A stretch of 64,000 nt of DNA, taken from Bursaphelenchus xylophilus. Its lineage: Eukaryota > Nematoda > Chromadorea > Rhabditida > Aphelenchoididae. This document shows, piece after piece, positions 10,890 to 21,153 of this stretch. The stretch spans positions 2,232,001 to 2,296,000 of the forward strand of contig CAJFCV020000006.1 of NCBI GenBank assembly GCA_904066235.2, read 5' to 3'. Within the stretch, counting starts at the first letter, position 1. The number at the start of each line of letters is the position of its first letter. Below the pieces are notes generated by a model that was given only the letters and a program-made list of their open reading frames with translations, made no database searches and was not told the origin of the DNA. Position numbers and translations under genes: made by a program.

Positions 10890-11316
10890 CTGCTGAAAAA
10901 GGAGGCAAGATTATGGCGCCATGACGTGTCAGAGAATGCAAAGAAATTTAAAACTCTTATTATTAAGACTGTGAAAAAAACGGTAAAGGTGGACCAAGGT
11001 AATAATCGCGCCGCAAGGAGCGTGGGAGAAGTCCTGAAATGCGCTGTGCGGAAGCGAAACAATGTCCACGCACTTCATCAAAGTACTCGACGGACCAAAG
11101 AGTCATGTCTGCAAAATGCGTCATCGTACTTGTCGCATGCGACGAGTAAGTTTACGTGTACGTCGACCACCCACGGTAAAGAATTATTGTCTTCGAAAAG
11201 GGCGATCAAAGCACAGTACACTCTTTCTTTGCACCCCGACAAATTTCATTTTGCCCGATGTTACAATTTTTCCAAAGTGTGCAGAGCTTTTGTCATGGGC
11301 CACATAGTGGACAAAA

Positions 11317-11358
11317 CCTCTTTTGGCCGCGTGCATTTGCGCGCGGCCAAAAGAGGTT
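11317..11358. repeat. Near-perfect 17-bp hairpin
   Basis: The arms AACCTCTTTTGGCCGCG and its exact complement CGCGGCCAAAAGAGGTT are separated by about 9 bases. It lies inside a repeat-rich spacer that shares words with the palindromic element at 17156-17530 (GTCGCATGCGACGAG). Probably the centre of a larger degraded palindrome. Confidence 0.6.
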
Positions 11359-11714
11359 AATTTTTTGGTGCAACCGGATATCGCTGCGACACAAGCTTTT
11401 CTCACAGAGCAGGCTCGAAGTTTGGGCGTACGAAAGAAATTGCACAATGCAAAATGTTTTGAAAACAATGGTTTGAAAACGAGCATGCACTGTGCGATGC
11501 GAAAAAAAGCCGAAGAAAGTCCGCGAACTTTTGAAAAAGCGTAATACCTCGTCGCAACGCCGAACGCATACGCCTTCACATTGCGAAAACGTATCAATAC
11601 TACTGTATTAGACCTGTCTAGAAAAAAACCCCAATGTTAATACGTGCTACTGACAAAAAATAATGCGTCCACTCCCACTTGTAGAACATACCCAATTTTT
11701 ACTGTTATTTCCGG

Positions 11715-11835
11715 TATCACGCACTTTTCCATACAATCAACAACTTAAATTCAAATTATCTACTTGAGTTTCTTTCTGACTCGCCCGCGCGGTGGTAACG
11801 GTAATGGACACTTGGCCAATTTCACACGCCTAACA
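11715..11835 (+). pseudogene. Orphan relic of an Srt receptor exon
   Basis: On the plus strand this segment is strongly similar to exon 4 of the Srt-like gene at 23494-27797 (26253-26119, minus). The shared order is TATCACGC, AATCAACAACTT, ATTATCTACTTGAGTTTCTT, then TGACTCGCC(C/G)CGCGGTGGTAA, then TTGGCCAATTT. An internal deletion of about 19 bp breaks the frame, and in-frame stops follow. No other Srt exon was recognised within 1 kb, so it looks like a dispersed fragment of a lost copy. Confidence 0.7.
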
Positions 11836-11953
11836 CTAATAATAAGCACAATGTCGCTGTGCCGTCGCTGAAATAAAAAGCAATTTGATTTCTTCGCGAC
11901 ACAATTCATTTTCGCGGCAGCGATGCGATTTGCGATGCGTCGGTGTGCTCATT
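11836..11953. mobile_element. Family A (A2) MITE, right end missing
   Basis: The A2 interior (GCACAATGTCGCTGTGCCG, CACAATTCATTTTCGCGG) runs to GTGCTCATTAT. There it is cut by the family A1 element starting at 11954. Confidence 0.75.
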
Positions 11954-12106
11954 ATCAGTCTGTCGGGAAAATAATGTGGATTAGTCGCAGCAGATGTTAT
12001 GCCTCGTCGCAGACGCGCAGAAAGTCCCCGACTAACCGTCGCAAAGCGATGATGGGCGGCGATTCCAAGGCGCGATGTATGCATATTATTTTCCCGACAG
12101 ACTGAT
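11954..12106. mobile_element. Family A (A1) MITE inserted at an A2 copy
   Basis: Complete copy with TCAGTCTGTCGGGAAAATAA and TATTTTCCCGACAGACTGA ends. The interior has AAAGCGATGATGGGCGG. It abuts the truncated A2 copy. Confidence 0.85.
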
Positions 12107-12596
12107 AAGCCTCTGGGCGCAACCGCATCAAAGATCTCTAACAATGAGCGATTAAAACTTCGTTCCCCTCTTCATTGCCCACATAAAAAATGGCACACGC
12201 CCAATTTTGAACCCTAATTTATATACTGTCTCACATCAACGACGAATTTGACCAAACGTGGGATACCACAACGCATTAACAACTAATTATAACAAAGACC
12301 TACGTACTTTGGCCAATACTTTGAAGGAACCCGAATTCTTGGGGTAAGATTGTAGACCGACCGGCTTAACGTTGTCCTTATCCGCGTTCTTAGCAACAGG
12401 GGCGGTATAACGAATGGTCAAAAAGAAAGCTCAAGAAGCCAAGTCTTCGGTGAAGTAATCCCCTGATTACTTGGATTTCAACATGACAAGTAAGAAAATG
12501 CAGGATATTGGGCAAGATTAGCAGTTTACATACAAGATGTCAGACATCAGAAGTGTAGCACAACATGTAAATTATGATCAAAGGATGTAAATATAT

Positions 12597-12751
12597 CAGT
12601 CCGTCGGGAAAATAATGTGGATTTGTCGCGCTTCGAAATCGCTCATCTTCTTTTTGCGATGGCTAGCCGCGGCTGAAGATTTGGTGGTGGCTGTGACGAG
12701 ACGACCATTTTGATGTGATAAAACCACATTATTTTTCCGACAGATTACTAA
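12597..12751. mobile_element. Family A (A1) MITE
   Basis: The ends are CAGTCCGTCGGGAAAATAAT and ACATTATTTTTCCGACAGA, with an A1 interior (GGATTTGTCGCG, GCCGCGGCTGAAGATTTGG). Confidence 0.8.
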
Positions 12752-12814
12752 TTATCAATTTTTGCTGTAAAATTGCAAGAAAACAGGTTTAAAATTGAAT
12801 GATAAATTTTTTCG

Positions 12815-12870
12815 GAGACGCGATGGACGCAACGACATTGTGCTCATGATTTTCCCGACAGACTCATAAC
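12815..12870. mobile_element. Family A (A2) MITE, right end only
   Basis: ACGACATTGTGCTCATGATT then TTCCCGACAGACTCA; the left part is missing. Confidence 0.65.
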
Positions 12871-12962
12871 TCATTTTTGTGTTATTTTTTCAAGACTATT
12901 GCTTATGGTAAAGGCTTTATTATATATGTATACAAAAAGATATAAATAGAATTGAATAACTT

Positions 12963-14704
12963 TTACCTTCTAATAAACCCCGTGGACCACGGCCGCCTTT
13001 GGGCTGCGCTGATCCAGTTATTCTGAAGACATGCCACCCCATTGCAGCGCGTCAAATTCTTCACCACGTTCCTCAACACATACGTTGTTGTCAACGCGTC
13101 AATCACGAACGACATTGCGTAATAAACATGGACGAACGCCGAGCGTGACGCGTCCTTGTCCTGCAACATGTAACGGATGAATTGCGGCATCACACAGCAC
13201 GTGACTTGCGTAATTCCCGAACAAACCGCCACTTTTTCGATGAAGGCGTTCCGACTTCGTGGACGTCGAATCTTGTAGTGAATCGAGAGCACAAAGACGA
13301 CCACTAAGATCAGATTGAGGACGCCAAGAGCGGCGCGCACCTTGAACAAGTCATTCGCGTGGTTGCGGAAGGCCGTGGCGTAGAAACTCAACGTGTCTGG
13401 AATCATGGAGAGATAAAGCTCGTCGCAAAAAGTCCTCAAAAGTTTACAGTGCGGTTTTGGCGCGTCGCTCCAAAAATCGCGAAGAAAATGCTTTGAATCG
13501 GGTAGTAACAGTGCTATCAATCTGTCGGGAAAATAATGTGGACTTGTCGCAAAGAAATATCTCGTCGCAATCGCGCGCCAAATCCTCAGCCAACCTTCAC
13601 AAAGCGATGATGGGTGATTCCAAGCCGAGACAAATCCATATTATTTTCCCGACAGACTAATATACATGATGTTGTCAAAAACTTTTTTAACGAAAATTCA
13701 AAACAAACTGAAATTTTAAGCCCAAACGTACCACTACGTCGGCTTACAGGAAGTTCGGTTGCAGCCGTTGTGATCATCAGTGTAGCGCCTGTCAGTAGTG
13801 AGAAACCAATGAGGAAGGGGAAAAGGCTAACGCGATCGAAGAGAGGTATGAGTACGGCCATGATTCGGTCTGTGACGAGGAAGACGACTGAAAATCCAAT
13901 CAAAATCAAGCCAGTATTGTAAGCAGTTCCAAGCCAGAAAAGAACAAGGCCATCAACATGAAGTGGGGCTAAAAGATGTGAAAGTTGAGAGCGCTTGGAT
14001 CAATCGAAATTATATAGTTTTACAAGTGGAGTACCCCAAGTGCGACGCTCAGATTATGATGAAACCTGAGACAAATTTAGGTTCTTTTTTCTAGTTATTG
14101 TGTGAAACTCCTAGTTCGCGATTTACAGAAACGACTGAGGTTTTAAGACCGAAAGTTGCAAAACTGTGATACTTTTTAGCGAATTTTGGCATGAAAAGTT
14201 TCATGCTTATTTCTACCGTAGAGGGTAATCTGTTAACAAGGGGTCAATTTTTCTCCCCGAAACTAACAAAGTCACCGCCAAAACATGTTTTTTCTCTCTG
14301 ACCGCTCTCCGTATTTCACCTTCTCTCTCGGCGGCAGCGATCGTTGAATATCGCGGCCGCCCCGGCAAAGCGCGAGCTGAAACTTTTTTTTCATGCCGGA
14401 TGTTCGATGTGTGTGCCATGTTTAAGGAGAATCCGAGCCCCGCACTTCGAGTACTTTCATGCTACTCAATCCTACCTCCAGTCTGACGCCAACACGACAA
14501 AGAATACCCATCAGACAGCACTGCCAATGCAGCAGTAAACAACCAAACAGTGATATGAAACACCAGTGTCATCGGCGCCCGGAACTGACAGCCCTGCCGT
14601 TTATACAACAAGTGCAAGTTGTTGACATGAGAAACAACCGTATAGAGGCCAACAATTATCCGAAACGTAAACTGGAACAGCTTCGCCTCGCGGATTAACA
14701 GCAT
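12963..14704 (-). CDS. Nematode seven-transmembrane receptor, family unassigned (copy 1)
   Basis: Three exons: 14704-14476, 13968-13732 and 13396-12963, both introns phase 1, 299 residues. The ATG lies one base after TTTGCTCTCAG, a strong trans-splice acceptor. Seven hydrophobic segments are visible. Motifs shared with the next two genes are LFWLGTAYNTGLILIGFS (segment 3), VTDRIMAV after it, ELPVS after segment 4, FRNH then RAALGVLNLIL (segment 5), FIEKVAVCSGITQ (segment 6), and VIDALTTTYVLRNVVKNL (segment 7). It differs from the Str-like cluster in exon structure and motifs. I could not place it in a named serpentine family. Intron 1 contains a complete family C element (14022-14461), starting 14 bp from the exon 1 donor; intron 2 contains a family A element. 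Short N-terminus, probably extracellular. Confidence 0.8.
13515..13662. mobile_element. Family A (A1) MITE in receptor intron
   Basis: The ends are AATCTGTCGGGAAAATAATG and TTATTTTCCCGACAGACTAA. The interior has AAAGCGATGATGGGTG. Confidence 0.85.
14022..14461. mobile_element. Family C TIR element in receptor intron 1
   Basis: The left end is GTACCCCAAGTGCGACGCTC. The right end is an inverted, slightly diverged copy (GCACTTCGAGTACTT). The interior has CTCTCTCGGCGGCAGCG and AAAGCGCGAGCTGAAACTTT, as in the complete copy at 56953-57403. Confidence 0.8.
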
Positions 14705-15288
14705 TCTGAGAGCAAAACAAGAGTTCACCGAAAAATTAAGGCTGTTTTTATACGCTCTAATTAACTCATAATCCGATTCTTGGCTATTGCGTTAAAAACC
14801 GAATCCTACGTGATTTGCAGTGTTTTTAAAAGCCCCCAATCCTACATGATTTTCACGGCTTTCAAAGGGCAACTACATATAACGACATTAAAGGACAACT
14901 ACAACTTGAAATTTACGGCGTGGCAGACGGCCTGCCGCACTATTGTTTGTTCTCGCATGTCTTGAAAACAATCCAGAAATAATTTTAAAACTGTTGAGCA
15001 ATGGATTTTCGCAGGAAGTATCAAATGATGTGGCAAAATGCCTCCCTCTAAAAAACTCCGATGTCAAAAGCGCGTCCTCCAAAACGGGGTTTTTTCGTTG
15101 GAGAGGGAGGCATTTTGCTACATTTTTTGATACTTCCCGGAAGCAAAATGGTACGTGTTTTGCCATTGGATCAGGTCTGTCACTGTACGAAGAAAAAAAT
15201 TTGTAACATTCCGCCTTCCAAGTCTAAAAGCGAAATTCAAATGCATATACCTTGGTTCTCACAAAAATACGACATAGCAGTAATAGCT
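14705..15288. other. Intergenic spacer
   Basis: Contains the family B element at 15013-15187; otherwise AT-rich with nothing recognisable. Confidence 0.6.
15013..15187. mobile_element. Family B MITE, left end missing
   Basis: GAAGTATCAAATGATGTGGC at the left is the inverse of CTACATTTTTTGATACTTCC at the right. The right terminus is CCATTGGATCAGGTCTGTCA then CTGTA. The interior hairpin has CTCCCTCT / AGAGGGAG. Confidence 0.8.
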
Positions 15289-16720
15289 TTATTTCGACAT
15301 TCGTCTTTCGATTCCAATCTTATTCTTCAACGTTATACACGGGCCTTTGCCGTTGCCAAAATACAACACCGTCGTTGTTCCCTTTGTCAACTTCAAGACT
15401 ACATAGCGCAAGACGTAGGTTGTGCTTATCGCGTCCACCGCATAAGAGAGTATGTAATAGGAGCGGGCGAAGCTTTGACAGGCTTCATCGTTCTGCAGCG
15501 TTTTCCGCACAACAATCGGGAAGACGGTGCAGAGGATTTGCGTGAATGCGGAACAAATTGCCACTCTTTCGATGAATCTGTTGCGCCTTCGCGACTTGCG
15601 TAGCTTGTATCGGATGATATACATGAAGTTGCTAATTAGGATGAGGTTAATTACACCCAACACTGCTCGCAGTCGGAACATGTAATTCCCATGGTTACGG
15701 AAGGTGACATTGTAATAGCTGAATTGGCCTAAAAAAAGGTTTTTGTCCTGAATACGGTAACACAGGCGTACCAGACTCTAATGGAATTGGCAGCTCTGTA
15801 ATGCATGTTACCATCAACGTAACGGAGGTGATGATGGCCGCGATGGCGATCATTGTCCTTGTAGCATTGTATTTGGTGGCCAGTGGGGCGATTACAGCGA
15901 TAACTCGGTCGGCTACTAATATAGCAACCGAAAATCCGATTAGTACCAGGCCGATAATGTAAAAGGTCCCAAGCCAGAAAACTATGTAGTTGTTGGAGTG
16001 GATAGCAACTAAAAAATATACAAGGTTTAATTACAAGGCAGGCCAAAAAGTCTTGACACGTGTTCATCATGCGCTGTCGGGCAAAAAATTCATGGTGCAC
16101 GCCGACCATGCAGAATGCATGGTTTTGAACAGGGCAAATCAAAGCGTATATCGCGCGAAGAAACTGCGCCCTAGACATGGCTGGCGCGGCCCATTTGAGC
16201 CCCGGTCCCGTGGTAGGTTGAAATATGTAAAGTGGCCAGTCTAGGCCGACTTTTTTGTGGCCGAGCCTAAAAAATCAGCTTGGACTGGTCACTTTCCAGA
16301 TATTCACCTCCTAGAAGTCCGAGAAGGGCCCAACCGGGCCGCGCCAATGTCTAATTCGCTAAGTACTGATAGTTTGTCGCATAAAGCCACTCCGCGACGC
16401 CAACCGCACCAAAAAAAATGCCAAGACTTTTTCGTCCGCCTAGTATGACACTCAATACGACAGAAATTATACGCCGTATATTAAAACATGCCTCCATCCG
16501 GTCTCCAGACTAGGAAAATGTAGACGCAGTACAAACTTGCGAAGATGGACGCGAAAATCCAAGAGCAGATATGAAAGACCAAAGAAGTTGGCGCTTTCTT
16601 TGCACTTTTGTTCCTTCGATAAAGTAAAAACAGGTTACGAACTTGCAATACAACTGTTCCAGTGCTGACATTGAAGAAGAGCAAAAACTGAAAGAGCGTG
16701 GTTTGCCGTTGGGAGAACAT
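15289..16720 (-). CDS. Nematode seven-transmembrane receptor, family unassigned (copy 2)
   Basis: Three exons: 16720-16492, 16008-15772 and 15728-15289, both introns phase 1, 301 residues. Exon 1 (229 nt) and exon 2 (237 nt) have exactly the lengths of copy 1. The ATG follows CCTTTGCAGAA, a trans-splice-like acceptor. The paralogs place the exon 1 donor at WRPDG; here that site is GC (GCATGT at 16491-16486) rather than GT, so intron 1 would be a GC-AG intron. Read without splicing, the frame stops three codons later. Motifs are VFWLGTFYIIGLVLIGFSV (segment 3), VADRVIAV, ITELPIPLES, FRNH, RAVLGVINLILI (segment 5), FIERVAICSAFTQI (segment 6) and VDAISTTYVLRYVV (segment 7). Intron 1 carries a 0.4 kb repeat (16038-16446). 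Confidence 0.8.
16038..16446. mobile_element. Repeat F, TIR-like element in receptor intron
   Basis: The ends are GGCCAAAAAGTCTTGACACG and a mirrored CCAAGACTTTTTCGTCCGCC. It shares GTGCACGCCGACCA and TTGTCGCATAAAGCCACT with the element at 17156-17530, and the CTTGACATGT word with the large palindrome at 26289-26844. Confidence 0.65.
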
Positions 16721-17662
16721 TTCTGCAAAGGTAAATGTAGTTTCCAACAGAATTCCAAAAGCGCAAATACCAGAATCGAACGTATGCACCGAGCCCATGC
16801 AATTACACACTGCACTAATTAAGCGTTCATGTGGTACTTTTATTTGTGATATATCGCTGTGTACACGCTTAATACCATGTTTTCCAACGACCCATAATTG
16901 CAACCCTACAACATACCGGGAAGAAGGAAGTCGATGTGCGTTTTCAAATACTTTCCGTTACATGTCATTATCATGTTGCTGGGGAGAAAATAGTTTCTTC
17001 TTGGCTAAATTACGTGTGCTTATGCCTACATGTAGTGTGTACAACAGGGCTGGAAATTAATTGTTTAGCGGTGGAACAGGAGTGAATCTGACTGCTCAAC
17101 GAAGTTATGAGGCGCAGTAGAACACAAAGAAACGTACTACTACCGGCCAGGAAAATCTTGACATGTTTGCAGTATGCGTCGTCGCGCAAAAAAACTTGTC
17201 GCACGGGGACGAGGAAAATTCACGATGCACGCCGACCACGCACGGTGCGAAATGAATTCTCTCGAAAATGGCAATAAAACCTTATGTCGCCCGAAGAAAC
17301 TGCGCAGTGCGTTTTCGTTCGCTCTGTACTCATTGTTTGTCGCGTAAAGCCACTTCGCAATACCGACCGTACTATGCGGACTGTTAAGTTTTTTTCATCC
17401 GAGCGACATAAGCTTTGATCGCCTTTTCAAAGACATTGATTTCACACTTGCGTGGTCGACGTGCACGTAAATTTTGCTCGTCGCATGCGACAAATTTTTC
17501 ACGCAACGCGCACAGTGCAGACATGTCAAGCCTTTTTGGCCCCCCAATACATGTGATCAATAATGGCAATCTCATCGTCAACGGCTTTCTTCCAGCCCGG
17601 GTTGTTGGCATAACTTTTATCGAAAAAAAGACTATTTCTTTAAAAACTATTTATTTTCAAAA
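16721..17662. other. Intergenic spacer
   Basis: No gene seen. It holds the repeat F copy at 17156-17532; 16721-17150 has nothing recognisable. Confidence 0.6.
17156..17532. mobile_element. Repeat F, palindromic copy
   Basis: CTTGACATGTTTGCAGTATG at the left is mirrored by GTGCAGACATGTCAAG at the right. The interior pairs GTCGCGTAAAGCC-type words and contains CGCGCACAGTGC. Confidence 0.65.
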
Positions 17663-18760
17663 TCAATCGTACGGAGTGCTGAAGTGAGTAGAGCCCCGTT
17701 GCGGTGGCTTAGCGCTCTGCGGGATAACACTGTTCTTCATATCTTTCAACACTTTCCAATGCGCGTGCACCGTTACCACACTCTCCAGCGACAGTCCAAG
17801 AGCATTATAAATGTGGACAAAGTACAAGTATTTTGGAAGGAAGTACTGAAAAAACAACCGGACCATTTGTGGCAACACCCCATGAATCCCTTGAAAAATT
17901 GTCGCCACAATCAAGACTCTCTCTGCGAGTTCGTCGCGGTTTTCGAAATGCGAATAATGGGAACGCACAGCGGCGACGAGACGGAGAAAGAGGCACAAAT
18001 TCACGATCCCAATAAGAACCCGGCCAGCCATTAGGGCCCACATATGGTACTCCGGAACGAATTCGTAAAAAGTCAAACTTGCTGGAACATAAAACCTCAA
18101 AATCTCTTCTGGGCCCAACTTACAGCTATCCCATTCAAGAGGGAATTCGAAAATGCCAGTTCCGAGCAACACGACTACAACAAAAGCCACCCAAATTCGA
18201 TAAAAGATCTTGGGAAGTCGGGTGACATCAAGATAATTTGGATTCACCAGCAAAATTGTCCGATCTAGGATCATTAAGGCAATACACATTCCGGAAATTG
18301 CAATTCCGTCATACACGCCAGTGCCAAGGAAGTACATAATCCAACCGTTGGAATGGATTCGGACTGAAAGAAAAGGAAAACTGGAGCTTATGCCTGATGG
18401 AAATCGTCATTTCCCCCAATTCACGACAAGTAACCAAAATGGATGCCAAAATACCCTACCTGGATATGGCCGCCATATAATCACAACATAAAACGCGTAA
18501 ACCACAATCGCCGACAAGTTTCCAACCCACGTTGCCATGTGAATAATTACCACTTTCGGGGGTTTGGCTTTCTCTTTCCGCCTCACCGCAACTTTGAAAT
18601 TCATAATCTCGATAATCAAAGCGGGAAGGGAACACAAAAACAACGTCAGATATTCGATATATTGGATGTAGCGAATCTGCCAACTCTCCATTTGTAGAAG
18701 CAATGGGATACCGTTTGTGGGAAGAGTCCCATTCGAATGGTGGGTAATGACAGTCTTCAT
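17663..18760 (-). CDS. Nematode seven-transmembrane receptor, family unassigned (copy 3)
   Basis: Two exons, 18760-18460 and 18363-17663, with a phase-1 intron at the same place as in copies 1 and 2 (after IIWRPYP). The product is 333 residues. The second intron of the other two copies is absent, so exons 2 and 3 are fused. The N-terminus is longer (about 30 residues) with an N-x-T site (HSNGTL). Seven hydrophobic segments are visible, with motifs MYFLGTGVYDGIAISGMC (segment 3), LDRTILLV, GIFEFPLEW after segment 4, RVLIGIVNLCLFLRL (segment 5), ERVLIVATIFQGIHG (segment 6) and LESVVTVHAHWKVLKDM (segment 7). It is clearly homologous to copies 1 and 2 but diverged. No trans-splice acceptor is evident immediately upstream. 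Confidence 0.85.
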
Positions 18761-19024
18761 TGGTGTGAATGTGTGAGAAAGTCAAAGTAATCAGAAAGCG
18801 AAATTTTGAGGGAAATTACAGAGTAATTGGCAGGTTGTGAAGAGTTTTTTCCCCTGGTTTATTTATCCTAATTGGTGTATCTGCGAGTGAAAGAAAGTGT
18901 GCGGAGAGAGTGGATGTGTAGCGAGCATATATTACTAAAATTAAACGAATAAATTGCCGAGAGACAACACTGGTCCGTCCGCGAAGTTGCTAATTTATTG
19001 TGAAACAAAAAACAATATTCAGAA

Positions 19025-20101
19025 TTAATCCTGATAAGCGGTTCTGTTCAATACATCTACAAAAGCTTGTTTTTGGATTCCCGGCGGGTCGTAGACGTAT
19101 GATCCATTAACAACCATCGTATTTGCTGCCCTGGGAATGCAGAATTGACGACGGACACAGAAGAATACGTACAAGAGGACTTGAAGTATAACCAGAACGA
19201 CTGCATAAAACAGGTATTTCGTGTTGTATCTTTTGGCTGAGAAAACTAATAGTAGGTCAGTCAGGAAAGTCGCAGTAGTGATTCTAGGCGTTTGCACTGT
19301 ATAAAAAAATCAGAGTGTGAGCGACAGCCCAAAAAACCAGTTTCACGGTGCAAAAAGCATGAAACTGCAATGAGCAAAGCAAAATTCTGTTTTCGCACAG
19401 CGCATTTCGCCGAAAATCACTTTACGGACGGATGTGTGATAAAATGATTGTCTTACATTCCATGCATTCATCTGTCAGACGGCATTCACATCCTTCTGGA
19501 GCGTACGGGACTTTAGAGCAATCGGAAACTGTAGGGCACATTTTATTTTTGGAACTGTCTGAAAACGGCAAAGTAACACAATTGGCATAAAAATCACGAT
19601 TGTTTCTGTACTGCTCGCTAAAAAATTGCGAAGATAATCTAAAAATTTCAACCTTTCTAAAAACCTCAAAAACTTACAAACAATAACTTGCATTGACGCC
19701 AAATCATTCTTGTCATAGCACAACAACCTCAGCGTCTGTTTTCTTGCGACCAAAATTAGCTTATTCGTCAAACAACAGCTCGCATTTTTGTCCTCGGGAC
19801 AAGGAAAGGCTTGTTCCTCACTGACTTCGCTAAAAAAATCACGTGAAAAAAACAGAACGCGGAAAAAAATTGTTGCAAAACGCGGTAAAACTTACACAAA
19901 ATCTTCGCAATTCCTCGCTATCTCCTTCTTGTCCGCGGTGATTTCCATGATTGCCCAATAATAGGGCTGCAGATTCTCGCCCACCGTAGGCGTGCAATCG
20001 ACCATGTAGATCTCGCCCGGTCGCACCCACATGCTATGATATACACGACAGTTCGCGGATTGAACGAAGAACAGCAAAAAGGCGAAAGAAATCCTCACCA
20101 T
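19025..20101 (-). CDS. Secreted-start, single-pass membrane protein, unknown family
   Basis: Four exons: 20101-19896, 19829-19678, 19558-19457 and 19296-19025, giving 243 residues. Frame is kept across all three junctions, with donors GTAAGT, GTAAGT and GTAAGA. The only in-frame ATG gives a signal peptide MVRISFAFLLFFVQSANC. About 160 predicted extracellular residues follow, with at least 10 cysteines, including the pairs CCLTN and CECRLTDEC. One membrane helix lies near residues 182-202 (FYAVVLVILQVLLYVFFCV), followed by a short basic tail. The layout is that of a type I membrane protein with a small disulfide-rich ectodomain. I recognise no domain. It is transcribed divergently from the zinc transporter 1.05 kb away. 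Confidence 0.75.
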
Positions 20102-21153
20102 TCCGAGGGGAATTACAAACAACCAACTCCCAAGATGCGGTTAGAAGAAAAAAGAAAAAAATATGCAAGTTTGCATAAAAAATAAGCTTTCTCCATGAGC
20201 TTAGGCAAAGTTCATGGACAGCAAAATGCAAATAAAATATGTCCTTTGGGACAGATCCATTCTTATCAACAAACTGCAGGCCAAAACACGACCACTATCA
20301 TAACTTTGCATTTCATCAGCATTCCTTATCAAATATTCGCTTTTGGCTTCAGCGCCGGGGTCAGCGTTAATTTTTTAGAGCGATAAGAGGTTGCTCACCA
20401 TTTTTTGAGGTATTCGAGCGTCGATTTCAGTCGCGAAAGTCACTTGCTTTGAAATTTTCGAGACTATTTACGCAAATGTCGTAATAAAACCCGTTTTTGG
20501 TTATTAGATGGTCAATTTCTTGACTAAAAAAGAGTGATGCACCTTTTGTGAGTGAGTAAATGTTGTGATACGAACTTTTTACATTGTTTTGAGCTCTCTC
20601 TACGTGTTTTTTACCTAAAATATTCCTAAAATCTAAAAAAGAAGTTGTTTTTCCCTTTCAATTTGATATTACTAAAGCTATTCGTCATAATTCTACGAAA
20701 ATATTATTTGTCACCCAATGTAGCTACTCATGTCGCATAAACTTTTCTGATTTCACCACCAAAACACTATTCTTTGATCAGGTGAAACACTTGACGCTGA
20801 TCGGGTCAACTGTTCCCCTAAATGAGAAACCCAAAAAGTCTCGGGAATTTTTTCTTTTCCAGCCGAGTTGCTCTTGTTTACGTTTGTAACAAACTGAATT
20901 TTTAGGATAGACTTGGTTTTTATGAACCTTTCTGCCTTCTCCACTAATTTGCACTTGGATCAGACCTAGATTTTTTATTTTTATATCAAAAATCACTTAT
21001 TCTCCCCGAAATACTGGTGTTTTTTAATTTGGTTTTCCCGAAGTTCACGTGAACTGTCTCTTTGAACTCGTCTTTCTCTTGGCGGGTCTGATATTTGCTT
21101 TTTGAGCGGGTAAATTTAGCTGTTTTAGGGTGCAAACCGATTGATGCAAAGCA
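20102..21153. other. Intergenic region between divergent genes
   Basis: AT-rich, with no coding region or repeat recognised. It probably contains the promoters of the membrane protein gene (minus) and the zinc transporter (plus). Confidence 0.5.

Larger units (their letters stand above)
10890..12962. other. Intergenic spacer between the two receptor families
   Basis: No intact gene seen. It contains repeat-derived open frames at 10.9-11.6 kb, the hairpin 11317-11358, the Srt exon relic 11715-11835, and four family A pieces between 11836 and 12870. The stretch 12180-12595 shows nothing recognisable. Confidence 0.6.

Noticed and set aside
10797..11360. 187-codon plus-strand open frame
   Set aside because: It overlaps exon 1 of the receptor at 8494-10889 in antisense and then enters repeat sequence with hairpins; no domain or splice support.
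15061..15603. 180-codon plus-strand open frame
   Set aside because: It begins in a family B MITE and runs antisense to the last exon of receptor copy 2, whose frame is supported by paralogs.
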